Shown: piece by piece, positions 1-10,012 of the stretch
Position numbering within the stretch: position 1 is the first letter of the stretch
Layout of the letters: every line of letters starts with the position of its first letter
Origin: Hyaloperonospora brassicae
Taxonomy: Eukaryota; Oomycota; Peronosporomycetes; Peronosporales; Peronosporaceae
Reading direction: 5' to 3'
NCBI GenBank assembly: GCA_947650285.1
Contig: CANTFL010000565.1
Location: forward strand, 62,001 to 126,000
Length of the DNA stretch: 64,000 bases
Program-made: the position numbers and the translations under genes
Notes under the pieces: generated by a model
The model's input: only the letters and a program-made list of their open reading frames with translations
The model's database searches: none
What the model was told of the DNA's origin: nothing

Positions 1-1
1 C

Positions 2-1507
2 GGCTCTGTGAGCCAATTCTATTGGTGGCCCAAACTATACAAATGGGTGAGCACCTATGTACGTACGTGTGAAACGTGTCAACGGGTGAAACCCTCACCA
101 CATGCGGCAGCGCCGCTGGCTAGTTTGCCTATACCCAAAGGGTGTTGGGAGTCCATCAGTATGGACTTCCTGTTCGGTTTACCGACGGATTCGTATGGAA
201 ATACGGGTATTGTGGTCTTTGTTGACCGTTTGAGCAAGATGGCTCATTTAGCGGCGGTACCAGACACCATTGATGGTGAAGGTACAGCGACGCTGTTTAT
301 CGATCGCGTGTTTCGACAACACGGTCTACCGTTGGCAATTGTCTCTGATAGAGATCCTCGCTTCACTGGGAAGTTTTGGAATTCCATCTTCAAGGTGCTC
401 GGCACACGTTTGGACATGTCCACAGCGGATCATCCGCAGACCGATGGTCAAACGGAGCGCGTTAATCGTGTCATTGGTGACATCTTGCGCAGTGTTTGCG
501 CTGAAACACCTAAGCGTTGGAGCTCGATGCTCCCTGTCGTTGAGTTTGCGTTGAATAACGCTGTGCATGCCTCCACCGGCTTTACCCCGTTCTACGTGAA
601 CGGTCTCACACACCCTCGCGTTCCGTTAACGCTACCACTACGTGGTTCAGGGCTTGGTGGGGGAAGAGTTGCCGATCGGCTTGCTGATATCAGCCCTGCT
701 ACTGTTCAAAAACAGGTAAGCGAGTTTCTCGCAACGCGATTGAATGTCTTACGACATGTGCGTGACGCACTGGCTGATAGCCAAGATAAGCAGAAGGAAC
801 AAGCAGATGCCAAAGGCAGAGGTTGTATTGAACGTTATAAGGTCAGAGACCAAGTTCTACTCAATGCTAAAAACCTACCTACAAATGTAGTATCCGCCGT
901 CTTCAAGACGAAGTTGCGCCCGCGCTTCATTGGACCCTTTACGGTCGTCGCCAAGAAGGGACTTGCGTATACGCTCAACCTTCCGCGCAAACTGCGCACA
1001 CACCCCGTGTTCTACGTTGGCATGCTTAAGCCGTATCGGGATCCGTCCCACGTGAACTTGGAGGCGCTTGCGCCGGGTAGGTTGGCTTTGCCATCGGTTG
1101 CTGAATCCGTATCAGGAGGTCAAGCTGAGCCTCCATCCGGGCTTGGCCCAACTCCAACGCCCGAACACGGGCTCGCATTGCGTCGAACGCACTCTGGGTC
1201 TGACCCAACGTCTCACGGAGACCACTCAGCTCGAGAAGCACCTTCTCGTGCTCATCCTTCGGTATACCGACCACCTCCGACGCTGCTCGATGAGCAAGGG
1301 AACCGCCAATTCCATGTGGAACGACTCCTAAAACGACGTCGTCGTCAGGGTCAATACCAGTATCTGGTGAAGTGGCGAGGGTACCCGGAGTCGGAGAACT
1401 CGTGGGAATTTGAGGTACCCCTTCGGCAGGATTGCCCATACGCCGTTGATGTTTTTGAACATCGTGGCAGGGGTCATCCTTCGACCGATATCGCTTCCCA
1501 CCAATAG
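2..1507 (+). CDS. Ty3/gypsy integrase-chromodomain end of pol (element E1, 5' part outside window)
   Basis: Open from the window edge to a TAG at 1505-1507, so it is the 3' end of a longer pol polyprotein. Counting from codon position 8, it holds the end of the integrase zinc-binding domain (CETC near residue 21). The catalytic core follows, with Asp in SMDFLFGL (about residue 53), Asp in VSDRDPRF (about 114) and Glu in DGQTERVN (about 150), giving the D,D35E spacing. A GPF/Y-type C-terminal module (RPRFIGPFTVV, then HPVFYVGMLKPY) is followed by a Pro/Ser/Arg-rich linker. A chromodomain ends it (FHVERLL..., YLVKWRGYPESENSWE), which in chromoviral Ty3 elements binds modified chromatin and steers integration. 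No stop or frameshift is visible, making this the best preserved integrase in the window. Its last 482 bases overlap an opposite-strand frame. Confidence 0.93.
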   Translation, partial: GSVSQFYWWPKLYKWVSTYVRTCETCQRVKPSPHAAAPLASLPIPKGCWESISMDFLFGLPTDSYGNTGIVVFVDRLSKMAHLAAVPDTIDGEGTATLFIDRVFRQHGLPLAIVSDRDPRFTGKFWNSIFKVLGTRLDMSTADHPQTDGQTERVNRVIGDILRSVCAETPKRWSSMLPVVEFALNNAVHASTGFTPFYVNGLTHPRVPLTLPLRGSGLGGGRVADRLADISPATVQKQVSEFLATRLNVLRHVRDALADSQDKQKEQADAKGRGCIERYKVRDQVLLNAKNLPTNVVSAVFKTKLRPRFIGPFTVVAKKGLAYTLNLPRKLRTHPVFYVGMLKPYRDPSHVNLEALAPGRLALPSVAESVSGGQAEPPSGLGPTPTPEHGLALRRTHSGSDPTSHGDHSAREAPSRAHPSVYRPPPTLLDEQGNRQFHVERLLKRRRRQGQYQYLVKWRGYPESENSWEFEVPLRQDCPYAVDVFEHRGRGHPSTDIASHQ

Positions 1508-2327
1508 TGGTGGAAGCAGGTGGGTAGTTTGGTTCCGCTTGACCAACTCCCACTTCCCTCGGCACAGCCGGAGCATAGCGTGTGCGAAATCGCAATTGGC
1601 CTCTGGCCTTAAGATTGGCATAGTCATACCGAAGCTTTCGTTCGAGACGAACATCTGCCACATTGGCACTTGCTCTGAGAGCTAGCATGCTGCTGAGGTG
1701 ACGTTTCCGGTGCACCCAGCGCACAAAAGTGTTGTCCTCCTCCTCCGGAGATTCGCCTGCGAATAAGAGGATGGGTATACCCCTCATCGGTGGCACCGGT
1801 GCACCCCGTGCTTGCGTGTCAAGTCGCAACTTGTATTGACTTAGAGTCGTCAAGTGGGGTTGCAGGTACCTCTCACGAAGTGCCTGTCGGCTCGCCACTT
1901 CATCAGAAGATGTAGGCTCAGCTCCAATGGCCCACGTTGCCAGGGAACGACCTGTCGTTTGGCGTATACGCTCTTCCACATTGAGTGGCGTGAACTGATA
2001 GCCACGACGACCCTCAAGGTCTGCAGCAAGCTGCATACGGCGCTGAGCGCTCTCCTCTTGTTGGATTACCAACTCTTGTTGCTCATCGAGCGGGTTGGTG
2101 ATGATGTGTTCACCTGCATCTGTTGCATGATGCTGCGTTTCTAACGCGGTGGTCTCACTACGCTCGGCAAATGGGTTTGGTGCAGTATGAGGCGATGCCT
2201 CTTGCACTGGTTAGTTGGACATTGTCCGTTCTTCACCACGGACATCGGTATCACTACCATAGTCCTCCTCCACATTAATGCCGAGGTAAGAAGAGAGAGT
2301 CGGGGACTCGTTAGGTGGCGATGCCAT
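1026..2327 (-). CDS. Antisense ORF overlapping the E1 chromodomain; coiled-coil protein of unknown function
   Basis: Reading from an ATG at 2327 (context CACC-ATG-G), the frame has one TAA at codon 39 and is then open for about 393 codons to 1026. The N-terminus is acidic and Ser-rich (GSDTDVRGEE). A basic helical middle follows (FVRWVHRKRH, LERKLRYDYANLKARGQLRF), then a low-complexity stretch. The C-terminal segment is predicted by eye to be a coiled coil (HEKVLLELSGLRETL, ARVRALELGQARMEAQLDLL). The last 482 bases lie opposite the pol linker and chromodomain. The start codon is about 108 nt from the 3' LTR, so an antisense promoter in that LTR is plausible. No family recognised. Element A2 has a frame in the same place and phase, which argues that this is a gene and not a shadow of pol. 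Confidence 0.65.
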
Positions 2328-2421
2328 GGTGTTTCGTGCTTTGCAAACCGTGAGGTTAGAGCGCACACACACCGTCCTCTTCGAGAAAAAGTTCGATTGA
2401 CGTTTTGTGATAACGTCAGTC

Positions 2422-2434
2422 TGGTGGGGGAGGG
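2422..2434 (+). other. Polypurine tract of E1
   Basis: A purine-rich run (GGTGGGGGAGGG) lies immediately before the TGTAACGGGG that opens the 3' LTR. This is the position where plus-strand DNA synthesis is primed in LTR retrotransposons, and it fixes E1 as a plus-strand element. Confidence 0.75.
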
Positions 2435-2690
2435 TGTAACGGGGTTACACGTCGGCTGGTAGCCGACGATAGGTGTGGTGCACTCACGAGAGGGGGGTAT
2501 CCTATAAGGTAATATTAGAACACAGTGAGCGTATCAATTGTTGAAGACTGGTGTCTGTCATCAATTGATTGCAAGATCTTTTAAGAGGTTATTTAGGGCA
2601 GGTTAAATATGTTGTTCTAAGGTGTTCTTTTAGGTTAAATGAAGAAATAAATTCAGTTCCCATTTTGATAAACATAAGACACGTGCCTTA
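2435..2690 (+). repeat. Truncated 3' LTR of E1
   Basis: Starts TGTAACGGGG directly after the polypurine tract, like the A-family LTRs in this window (TGTAACGGGG...). A TATAAG sequence near 2503 could be a TATA box, and AATAAA occurs near 2646. The expected terminal CCCGTTACA is absent before the junction with other sequence, so the LTR is 3' truncated. The right boundary is approximate. Confidence 0.6.
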
Positions 2691-2765
2691 CGAGGCGTCT
2701 TTGATCGGGAGGACAGAAGCAACGCCTGTAAAGGTAGCTTGTCCTCGAGCACTCTGTGCTGTGAT

Positions 2766-2960
2766 TCATTTGAATCGTTTGGACCCCTCTGGAACGGGGA
2801 CCGTAAGCTCTCTGAGCTGTTGACTCTCTGAGTCGGGTTCTCTGAACCACCCTTTAAGCTCTCTGAGCTGTTGACTCTCTGAGTCGGGTTCTTTGAACCG
2901 AAGTTGCTCATTGAGCGTAAAGTCTTCCTCTGACTTAAGGAGCTGTGTAGCTCCGCTAGA
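2766..2960 (-). pseudogene. Unidentified ORF fragment with 17-residue repeats
   Basis: On the minus strand the sequence is open from the junction at 2960 to a stop at 2766. It encodes two copies of a 17-residue unit starting EPDSESQQLREL, matching a 51-bp DNA period. Upstream (higher coordinates) it is fused to element A1 in a frame unrelated to integrase. It is probably a piece of another retroelement protein, but no family is recognised. Confidence 0.35.
2804..2905. repeat. 51-bp tandem repeat, two units
   Basis: A unit beginning TAAGCTCTCTGAGCTGTTGA recurs at 2804 and 2855 with few differences. The period is 17 codons, and the minus-strand frame stays open through both units. Confidence 0.8.
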
Positions 2961-3579
2961 CGTGGAGTCGAAAGACCGTGTCGAGAAAGACACGAGCACA
3001 ACCTTGAGCCTTGATCGACTCGGGTATAGCAGCAAGATGCACAATCTTGCTGAACCGGTCAACGAACACAAGAATACCATTATTCTTGTGAGCGTCTTCG
3101 GGAAAACCGAAGACGAAGTTCATTGAAACGGACTGCCAGCACTCTGTCGGAACAGGCAGAGGCTGCAATGGCGCACGGGATGAAGGACTAGGCTTCACTC
3201 GTTGGCAAACCTCGCAAGCACGTATGTAATTGCATACAAACTGATACTGGCGGGGCCAGTAAAAGTCACGACTTACCGTGAGGTAAGTCATTTCTCTACC
3301 ACGATGGCCGCCTGTTGGGGCATCGTGACACTCATACATGATGCGTAAACGCAAATAATTATGAGCGGGTACGACGACCGCCTGTTGGGGAATCGTGACA
3401 CTCATACATGATGCGTAAACGCAAATCATTATGAGCGGGTACGACGACACGAGGCGTGTCGTCGGCAACTGCTGTATAGTACATCAATCCGTTGCGTGTA
3501 CTATAACGATCCGATGGAGATCGGTACAAAGCCGGTAAATCCCTCATGGATTTACTGGATGGATGCACCAGATGAGTCA
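2961..3579 (-). pseudogene. Integrase, 5' part (A1)
   Basis: Encodes the zinc-binding domain (HNDLRLRIMYECHD..., then CEVCQRVKPS) and the start of the catalytic core (SMNFVFGFPED). Two lesions are visible. The HHCC region is interrupted by an imperfect 70-bp tandem duplication that shifts the frame. The first catalytic Asp is Asn: the codon at 3120-3118 reads AAC, where E1 has SMDF. The frame ends at the 2961 junction, so the other two catalytic acidic residues are missing. Confidence 0.9.
3309..3448. repeat. 70-bp tandem duplication inside integrase (A1)
   Basis: Units 3309-3378 and 3379-3448, each starting CGCCTGTTGGGG, differ at only a few positions. Seventy is not a multiple of three, so the duplication breaks the integrase frame. 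The same duplication is at 36396-36535 in A2. Confidence 0.92.
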
Positions 3580-5181
3580 TTAATCGCAGAAGATCCTTAT
3601 CTTCTGCGTATGCCTTTCGTATGTCGTCAAGTAAACTTGACGACGGGACTCTGACTGACAGTGTCGCAACAGTGGCCTTATCCTCACTGTTTGGTTGTGC
3701 GTCCGGCTCGAAATCGAGCCGGCGCGAGAGCGCATCCGCGACGAGTTTAGTCGTCCTGGTTTATACTCCACGAAGAAGTTATACTCCGCGAAGAAAGACA
3801 GCCACCTCGCAATTGTTTGTGAGAGGTGTGGGATGTTTACGGCCGTGCGTAATGACGCATGGTCCGTATAGACGATGAACGGTCTATCTCCCAATAGATA
3901 GGCCCGGAACTTAGCCAGTGCATACTTCATGACAAAGAGTTCCTTGTCATGCACTGGGTAATTACGCTCAGCCGCTTGCAGCTGACGCGACTGATAACAG
4001 ATGACGCGCTCCGCGCCATCTGCGTCGAACTGCATTAACGCACAGCCGATTGCAAAATCGCTGGCGTCACAGACCATATGAAATTGTCTGTCCTGATCTG
4101 CAATCGCCAATATCGGCGACTGTATCAAGATTTGCTTGATACCCTTAAAGGAACGCTGGCACTCAGCGTTCCATGACCACTTGACATTTTTCTTTAGCAA
4201 GCAAGAAAGGTGAACAGTCATCTTGGCGTAGTTGCGCGAGTACTTGTGCAAGTACGCCGCTAAACCAAGGAACTTACGCAGTCCCTCGACATCGACTGGG
4301 ACTGTCCAGTCGGTGATCGCCTTGATCTTTTCGGGATCAGGGCGTACGCCGTGTTTACCCACGATGCACCCAAGAAGTGGTATTTCGCTAGCCTCGAATA
4401 TACACTTCTTGAGGTTGACGTACAACTTATGCTTGCGCATAAGTTGAAGGGCTTGACGAACGTGAGTTCTGTGAACTTCAACGTCCGTCTTTCCGTCCAT
4501 ATCCCGGCTATGGACGAACACATCGTCGAAGTAACTCGGTGCGAAGTCTCGCACCGGTCTCAACAAATTTGTAACACATCTGTTGAATGTTGCAGGGGCA
4601 TTACTCAGCCCCTGTGGCATCACTAGCCACTCCCACAGCATACCGCTGGGGGTGCTCACTGCCTTGTACGGGATGCCCCGTTCACGCATGAGGATCTGAT
4701 AGAATCCATCCATCAGATCCATGGACGAAAAGATGGTACTCTCTGACATACCATCTATGATTACGTCCTTCTTCGGTATCGGCGTCTGAGCCGGTACCGT
4801 TGCAGTGTTCAACTTGTTGAACGCGTGCACTATCCGCCATCCTCATGTGGCCTTTCGCACACAGAAGGTTGGAGAGCTGTGAGGGGAAATTGAATCCCTC
4901 ACATGACGTGCCGCTAAGCGATCGGTAAAGAACTTGTCGATCGCTAGTACTTGCTCATGAGGCAGTGGCCACTGCTTCATGACACAGTACTTCGAGCCCG
5001 GTCTGAGCTCGATCTCGTGTCGAGTGTCTTTGTCCTTAGGCAGCTCGCAAGGTACGGATTCAGGGAGCACATTCTTGAATTCGATCAAATCCTTATACAA
5101 AGGATTTGCCTGAAGTGACTCCCAGGATTGAGACGTGTATCGCTCGATCCGAGTCTTCTCATCGAGGACACTTTCGTCCAT
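3580..5181 (-). pseudogene. Reverse transcriptase and RNase H (A1)
   Basis: The first open piece (5181-4843) carries the N-terminal fingers (VPCELPKDKDTRHEIEL, SPHSSPTFCVRKAT). It ends at a TGA (4845-4843) directly followed in frame by GWRIVHAFNKLN, so one nonsense codon interrupts the domain. The second piece (to 3580) carries the palm with YFDDVFVHSRD (catalytic YxDD-type motif), the thumb, and RNase H (VCDASDFAIGCALMQ; KELFVMKYALAKFRAYL; VYTDHASL). After KPGRLN a 1-nt deletion relative to the expected VADALSRR frame shifts reading; the correct residues continue in the next frame. It would copy element RNA into DNA in cytoplasmic particles if intact. Confidence 0.92.
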
Positions 5182-5432
5182 CGATCAGCCGCTAAGAACC
5201 CGTTCGTTCTCAGCAAATACTGTTGCAGACCGAATATCGGCCACATGCTTATCCTCTGTGACGAGTATGCAGATCTGCTTGACTTTGACACAAAGCAGAT
5301 CACGCAAGAACCGTTTCGGTTCTAGCGTTGGCAACTGATTTATCTACGAAGTTAACTTCGGAGGCACATTCAGATCAAGCGTATAAGCGCCTACGCTTGA
5401 TCCGTCATTAACCAAGAAGTTCAACGTCTTGG

Positions 5433-6290
5433 TTACTTCCCGGGAACTCCGTTCCACAGGTGCTGAAGGCCCAATCCTTCAGCAAGTGAATCTTGAGGAA
5501 TTCCTTCCTCAATTACGTGGGGACTTATTCCCTCGACGTCTTCTGACTGTGGCTGTGCAACCACAGTCCGGCACCGGTCCTCTACGGTCGACTCTCCAGT
5601 CGACCTAGGATATCCTTGTTGCTGCTTGTGGGCAACCGGTTTAATCTTGCTGGGATGTCGCCCGCTAGGCGTATATCTACGTCCCAGTCCACTCGACTTA
5701 TTCGGGTGGTGGACCTTCGGCGCAGCCTGTACTTCTGTACAGCCGCCGGGAGCTTGCTCCACAGTGTAGTGATCAACTACACTGTGATCTTGTGCAGTCG
5801 TGATAACGACCGTACCGCAAGTGAGGCCATCGAACTCACTTGCATAACATCCACACGCTTGTGGACGCTCCAAGATGTTCATCAGATGGCCATCTGATGA
5901 ACAAGCGGGAGGTATCTTCACGGATCGATGCTGCCAGCTCACCTTTGGCTCGTACTTTCTGAGCCAAGGTAATCCTAGGATGATATCAAATTTGTCATCC
6001 AGATCCAGTACGATGAAGTCATCATCGTACTGTTTGCCCTCCAACGTGTAGTGGATTCCTACTACACGTTTCTCAACGGTTATCGATGCGCCTGTCGCAA
6101 GGCGCACCGTCATCCTCGTGAGGGAAATGTCGCGCTCAACGAACTTGAGCCTACGACCCTCTAGTGACTGGCGACGAACAAAGTTGCTCGACGCCCCACA
6201 GTCTACTAGGGCACGAAGCGACAAATCATTTGTCGCTTCCAACTTCAAGGTGATGAGCCAAACGTCATCACCAGGTGCAGAGACACACAT
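5433..6290 (-). CDS. Retroviral-type aspartic protease region (A1)
   Basis: Starts at an ATG at 6290. The active-site loop reads LRALVDCGASSNFVRR, a D-C-G-A form of the D-S/T-G-A motif of retropepsins. A flap region and the IILGLPWLRKYEP motif follow at about residues 105-120. The family cuts Gag and Pol in the particle. The C-terminal half is polar and low in complexity, a linker towards reverse transcriptase. The frame differs from gag, and about 80 bases separate the gag stop from this ATG. Uninterrupted in both A copies. Confidence 0.85.
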   Translation of the reverse strand: MCVSAPGDDVWLITLKLEATNDLSLRALVDCGASSNFVRRQSLEGRRLKFVERDISLTRMTVRLATGASITVEKRVVGIHYTLEGKQYDDDFIVLDLDDKFDIILGLPWLRKYEPKVSWQHRSVKIPPACSSDGHLMNILERPQACGCYASEFDGLTCGTVVITTAQDHSVVDHYTVEQAPGGCTEVQAAPKVHHPNKSSGLGRRYTPSGRHPSKIKPVAHKQQQGYPRSTGESTVEDRCRTVVAQPQSEDVEGISPHVIEEGIPQDSLAEGLGLQHLWNGVPGK

Positions 6291-6369
6291 GATTGTGTCT
6301 CCGGAGCAGCTTTCGCCAAGAGATTTACAAATTCTCTTGATGTTGCTGGATCAGTATGGCGCTCCGCCC

Positions 6370-7524
6370 CTACTGACCCCGACCATTTTTTGATGGTCCG
6401 TTTCGCTGTTGCGGCTTTGCAACAACGCTGGACCCACGCCCATTGCCCTTCTTGGCGAATGGTCGTCCATTTCGCTCAGTACTGCTTGGTAATGGGCGTG
6501 AGGCACTACACTCGTATGTGTAGTGCTTTAACTTCTGACAGCGATTGCGCCTCTGCAATCGCTTGTTGTTTGTAGAGCGAGGTCTCTCGCTCTCAACATA
6601 GCAGAGGTCCATTGGTTCTGGACCTTCGATCTCTTGTCGTCTCGGTGTACGATAAGAGTTTGAGCTAGCATGAGCCTGTCTCATGCTAAAGTCTTCCTGT
6701 TCCGCGGCTGAAATCGCATCTTCCAGCGTATTTAGCTCAAGGCGGAACAGGTGGCTCCTGACGGGCCCTTCTGCGAGCCCTTGCATGAACACCGTAATCA
6801 ACGTGTGTTCATGAAATGGGTTAGCAGTTATACTACTCGCGAGGAGTCGTATATGTTGAGCGTAAGCGTGCACATCACGCTTACCCTGCTTGAGTTTCAA
6901 GAGCTCTGAACGAGCCCTGAGCTCATCCCGTGGCGGCTCAAACGTTTGTCTGAGCCGGGACTTGAAGACATCTAGCGACCTAAACACATTTGGGTCGCTA
7001 CTCTCGAGTCCCAGGGACCAAGTTTTGGCACGTCCTGCCAAGTGGGTTTGAGCAAATGTGAGTTTCATTTGCTCATCTTCGACGCGACGAGCCATTAGGG
7101 CTCTTTCCAGCTCGACAAACCACAGTAACAGGGAGTTCTCTGGGACTCCACTGTACTTGGAGATGTCAACCTTCATGACCTCGGGACGACGCGCATGTGC
7201 CGTCTCGCCCACAGCAGCATGGAATTGCTGCTGTATCAACAGCTCTGTCTGTTGAGCAACGAGTTCTCTCAACTGCTCGGCCTGTTGAAAGCCTTGCTGG
7301 TGGAGCAAGGCTACTTTCTCTCTTTCGGCGACAAGTTCACTTTGGATGAACTTGGCTATAGCGGCATGTTGTTGGTCTCTGTCTAGAGACTCCAACATGG
7401 CGCTAATGGCGAACTCGCCTACGGTAGGACTCATTCGTTCTACCGCACCCCATTCGATGTCACTCAAATGGTTAAAACCTTCACGCGTGGCGTGAAAGGT
7501 CTCTTCGTCATCCAACATGTTCAT
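6370..7524 (-). CDS. Gag (A1)
   Basis: 384 codons from an ATG at 7524 to a TAG at 6370. Residues about 60-110 form a Gln/Glu-rich helical stretch. The retrotransposon Gag core (LLLWFVELERALMARR, GRAKTWSLGL, FEPPRDELRARSELL, MQGLAEGPVRSHLFRL) occupies about 130-290. A degenerate zinc knuckle follows: NRCQKLKHYTYEC keeps C-X4-H-X4-C, but the expected first Cys is Arg. The C-terminus is basic and Gly/Arg-rich. It would assemble the particle and bind RNA. A2 has the same frame with a nonsense codon at codon 8. Confidence 0.88.
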   Translation of the reverse strand: MNMLDDEETFHATREGFNHLSDIEWGAVERMSPTVGEFAISAMLESLDRDQQHAAIAKFIQSELVAEREKVALLHQQGFQQAEQLRELVAQQTELLIQQQFHAAVGETAHARRPEVMKVDISKYSGVPENSLLLWFVELERALMARRVEDEQMKLTFAQTHLAGRAKTWSLGLESSDPNVFRSLDVFKSRLRQTFEPPRDELRARSELLKLKQGKRDVHAYAQHIRLLASSITANPFHEHTLITVFMQGLAEGPVRSHLFRLELNTLEDAISAAEQEDFSMRQAHASSNSYRTPRRQEIEGPEPMDLCYVESERPRSTNNKRLQRRNRCQKLKHYTYECSASRPLPSSTERNGRPFAKKGNGRGSSVVAKPQQRNGPSKNGRGQ

Positions 7525-7553
7525 GTTGGATGCTGTGGTCCTTGGAAGGACTA

Positions 7554-7566
7554 CAAAGTGCTACCA
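7554..7566 (-). other. Candidate primer-binding site (A1)
   Basis: On the minus strand, two bases after the 5' LTR, the sequence reads TGGTAGCACTTTG. The TGG start and position fit a tRNA primer-binding site. The tRNA was not identified. The same sequence occurs in A2. Confidence 0.4.
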
Positions 7567-7568
7567 GG

Positions 7569-7960
7569 TGTAACGGGGCACACCCTTGCGTGAACTTAAC
7601 GCAAGGGTTTCGGTGCGCCCGACAGACGTACACGAGGAACACGGGAAAGCGTAGGTAAGGTAAAAGTAGAACTATTATATTAATATAATTAAGTCTAACC
7701 ACTGCCTCTCTGTTTGACCTACTTTAATGATACTAATCTTACTTAGTGTATGGTGACGTCTCGTCACCACTCATTGCGCGCGTCTTGCGGCGATTGGTGG
7801 GCTGATATCGTCAAGATATCAACCAATGAACAGACTCTTTGCTCGACCCATCAATATCACCACCATTGGTGATATTGTTAAAAGAATATTCAACATAATT
7901 TTCTATAATTGTCATTATCTCTCAAATGACATTTTTCATGTAACGGGCTGCCCCGTTACA
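7569..7960 (-). repeat. 5' LTR of A1
   Basis: On the plus strand it runs from TGTAACGGGGCACACCC to GGGCTGCCCCGTTACA (392 bp), giving the TG...CA ends and short terminal inverted repeats typical of LTRs. It contains an imperfect palindrome GGTGACGTCTCGTCACC. It matches 33014-33407, 40644-41037 and 52743-53134. Confidence 0.93.
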
Positions 7961-9112
7961 AAACTTGTCGGTGGCGACATGCAGCGCGTGTGTCATTGCG
8001 TGTTTAGATGTGTGTTTGTAAGTCAGCGGCTTCAAAGCACGAGATAAATGACAAAGGGCACCAGAAGATGACATGGACGGGCGTGACGCTCTCTCCATCC
8101 GCACATAGATTATACAAAGCGAAAATCAAAGGAACGATGGTCCAGCTCCTCCCTACGGCATGAGATGGACTTCTGGCGTCCTCTTCTTCATCGATTTGAT
8201 TCATGTTGTTGTTCGCGCTTTGATGTTGCTATTGCACAGACAAGATCGGCTATTGTCACTCCAATTTCTGTCATTTGTTAACACTTTAGCAGCACAACCG
8301 ACTTGCATTACCACACAACAACCACAACAACGCTGTGGTGATATTACGCCTCTAAGCTTGCACATTGTATCATATCTGCCAAATCTAAACAATTAACATG
8401 GGTCAGTGAATATGAAAACAATTTCAGACCTTTCCACTGAAATTTTGTAGCACAATGAGAGCTCCAGAGCTCGCTCTGAAATTTCATGTGACCTTTTTAA
8501 AGACCGAATGATGCATGTAACAAGACAAATTTCGAGCCATCATATTGACATTAGCAATGCAAATGTCGTCTTTTAGGAAGAATATATTATACATTCACTT
8601 TAACGCGAAATATCTAATACTACTATTGATAAGCTGACACAGGCCATTGTATCTACCAGCGAAGTGTTCGATCAACGATCGACGCACGCAAGAGATGACA
8701 AGCGAAGAGTTGTGGTTCATGCTTGCATTTTTAGATACAGAGTGCCTATAGAAGCAGATCATTTTCGTACGATTCAACTACTTCCAAAACCTGTTCCAAC
8801 ATTTACGTGTCTTCTTGGTCGTTTAGCTTCCTCTGAACTTCGTGTACGAAAAGTAACGAAGTACCTGCTTACACTGTTGTTTGATGATCAAAGTATCATA
8901 TGCAATTGGAGTAGTGGGAGGATATACCATATACGACACACGTGGTGGCTAGCGTCGTCGCTACCATCAGTGACGACGCAGTCCACGACGCGCAAGTGCA
9001 TCGCGCACCGCAGGCTTTGGGACCGACAGCGTCGTCGCCGCACTTGCTATCCACAAAGCACAACAAGTCGACTTCGAGTTTTCATGTTGCGACGACAACA
9101 GCGTCTTTTTAA

Positions 9113-9292
9113 AGCGACCGAAACAGTAAAAGAGCTTGCTACTTGCGCGTGGAGCTGTCGCAAATGATGGCCTTCGACTCGTCGTACCACTTTGACAACT
9201 TCTTTGACTTCTTAAGTCTTGCGGGTGGCGAAAGCAATGACGACGCTGTCGGACCTGAAGCCTGCGGCACATACTTCAACCCCTTAGACTGA
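9113..9292 (+). pseudogene. Possible C-terminal fragment of an unknown gene
   Basis: Open for about 59 codons from after a TAA at about 9110 to a TGA at 9290-9292. It ends with an acidic aromatic stretch (SSYHFDNFFDFLSLAGGES, then FNPLD). The duplicate copy has a synonymous GGA-to-GGC change and keeps the frame. No family recognised; an overlap with other short frames makes this uncertain. Confidence 0.25.
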
Positions 9293-10012
9293 AGTTGAGT
9301 GGGCTGTGCCTTAACACATGAGCGCGACCAATACTGGTCCAGCCGAAAAATTAGAGCAACATCGTTTCCGTTATATAAAGAATGATCATGTCATTAAATT
9401 TAAATGCATCTCATAGCTGAAAAGCAGAGGGTCCCTTAATCATTCTTCGCATCAAACGTGAAGGCGGTTTTATTGACCAATGTTTATGTAGATGCACCCG
9501 TTAGCATGCGCCATCTTCGTAGATCTTCTGGCGTCTGGCTACCCCAGCGTGAAAAGCCTTTTTTATCATTTGCTCATTATACTTGTCCAAAAGCACAGGT
9601 ATTCGTGTCAAAGGAAATTGCAAATTATCTGGAGCTTCTGTGCTAGTATACGCTTTCTTAGGGGTCCGTCGCTATTTTCTCTGGTGCGGCTGCTATCATG
9701 CTGACCGCGTGAATGGGATAAATCCAGTGATCAATTACGAGTCATTTTTTTGTACAAAACAACTGATCATACTTTTTGTAAGTAGTGTTAGTGGAATTTT
9801 TTTATCTGAAGTAGCAAAACGACATTTACCTTGCCATCCCATTAACCGACGTGTCGACTAAAATTTTTGTTGGGGATAACAACAAAGGCAAAGATAGTCA
9901 TCTCATTATTAGTCGTACTCATGTGGTCAAGTGGGGTATCATACTGCGTGGTGCCTATTTGGAAAACCGCTTCCTAAAGCCTTTACCTGTTTTTTTGGTC
10001 ACGCTTGTTCAC

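Larger units (their letters stand above)
2961..7960 (-). mobile_element. Ty3/gypsy element A1, 3'-truncated and inactive
   Basis: Minus-strand order from right to left is 5' LTR (7569-7960), gag, protease, reverse transcriptase, RNase H, integrase. This is the Ty3/gypsy order. The element stops inside integrase at 2961, where the sequence switches abruptly to unrelated DNA; A2 continues to a 3' LTR. Lesions shared with A2 include an in-frame TGA in reverse transcriptase, a 1-nt deletion after RNase H, a 70-bp duplication in the integrase zinc region and a catalytic Asp-to-Asn change. Confidence 0.93.

Noticed and set aside
2804..2905. CRISPR-like short tandem repeats
   Set aside because: Only two units, no spacers, coding in frame; a simple tandem duplication in a eukaryotic transposon region.
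6118..6393. Plus-strand frames opposite A gag and protease as further antisense genes
   Set aside because: Short, without coherent composition, and fully inside recognised gag/pol frames; no frame extends beyond pol as in the 3'-end antisense genes.
8664..9167. 167-codon plus-strand frame as a gene
   Set aside because: Composition is Arg/Thr-rich and frame-dependent pieces on the same strand look equally plausible; no family, and no evidence beyond openness.
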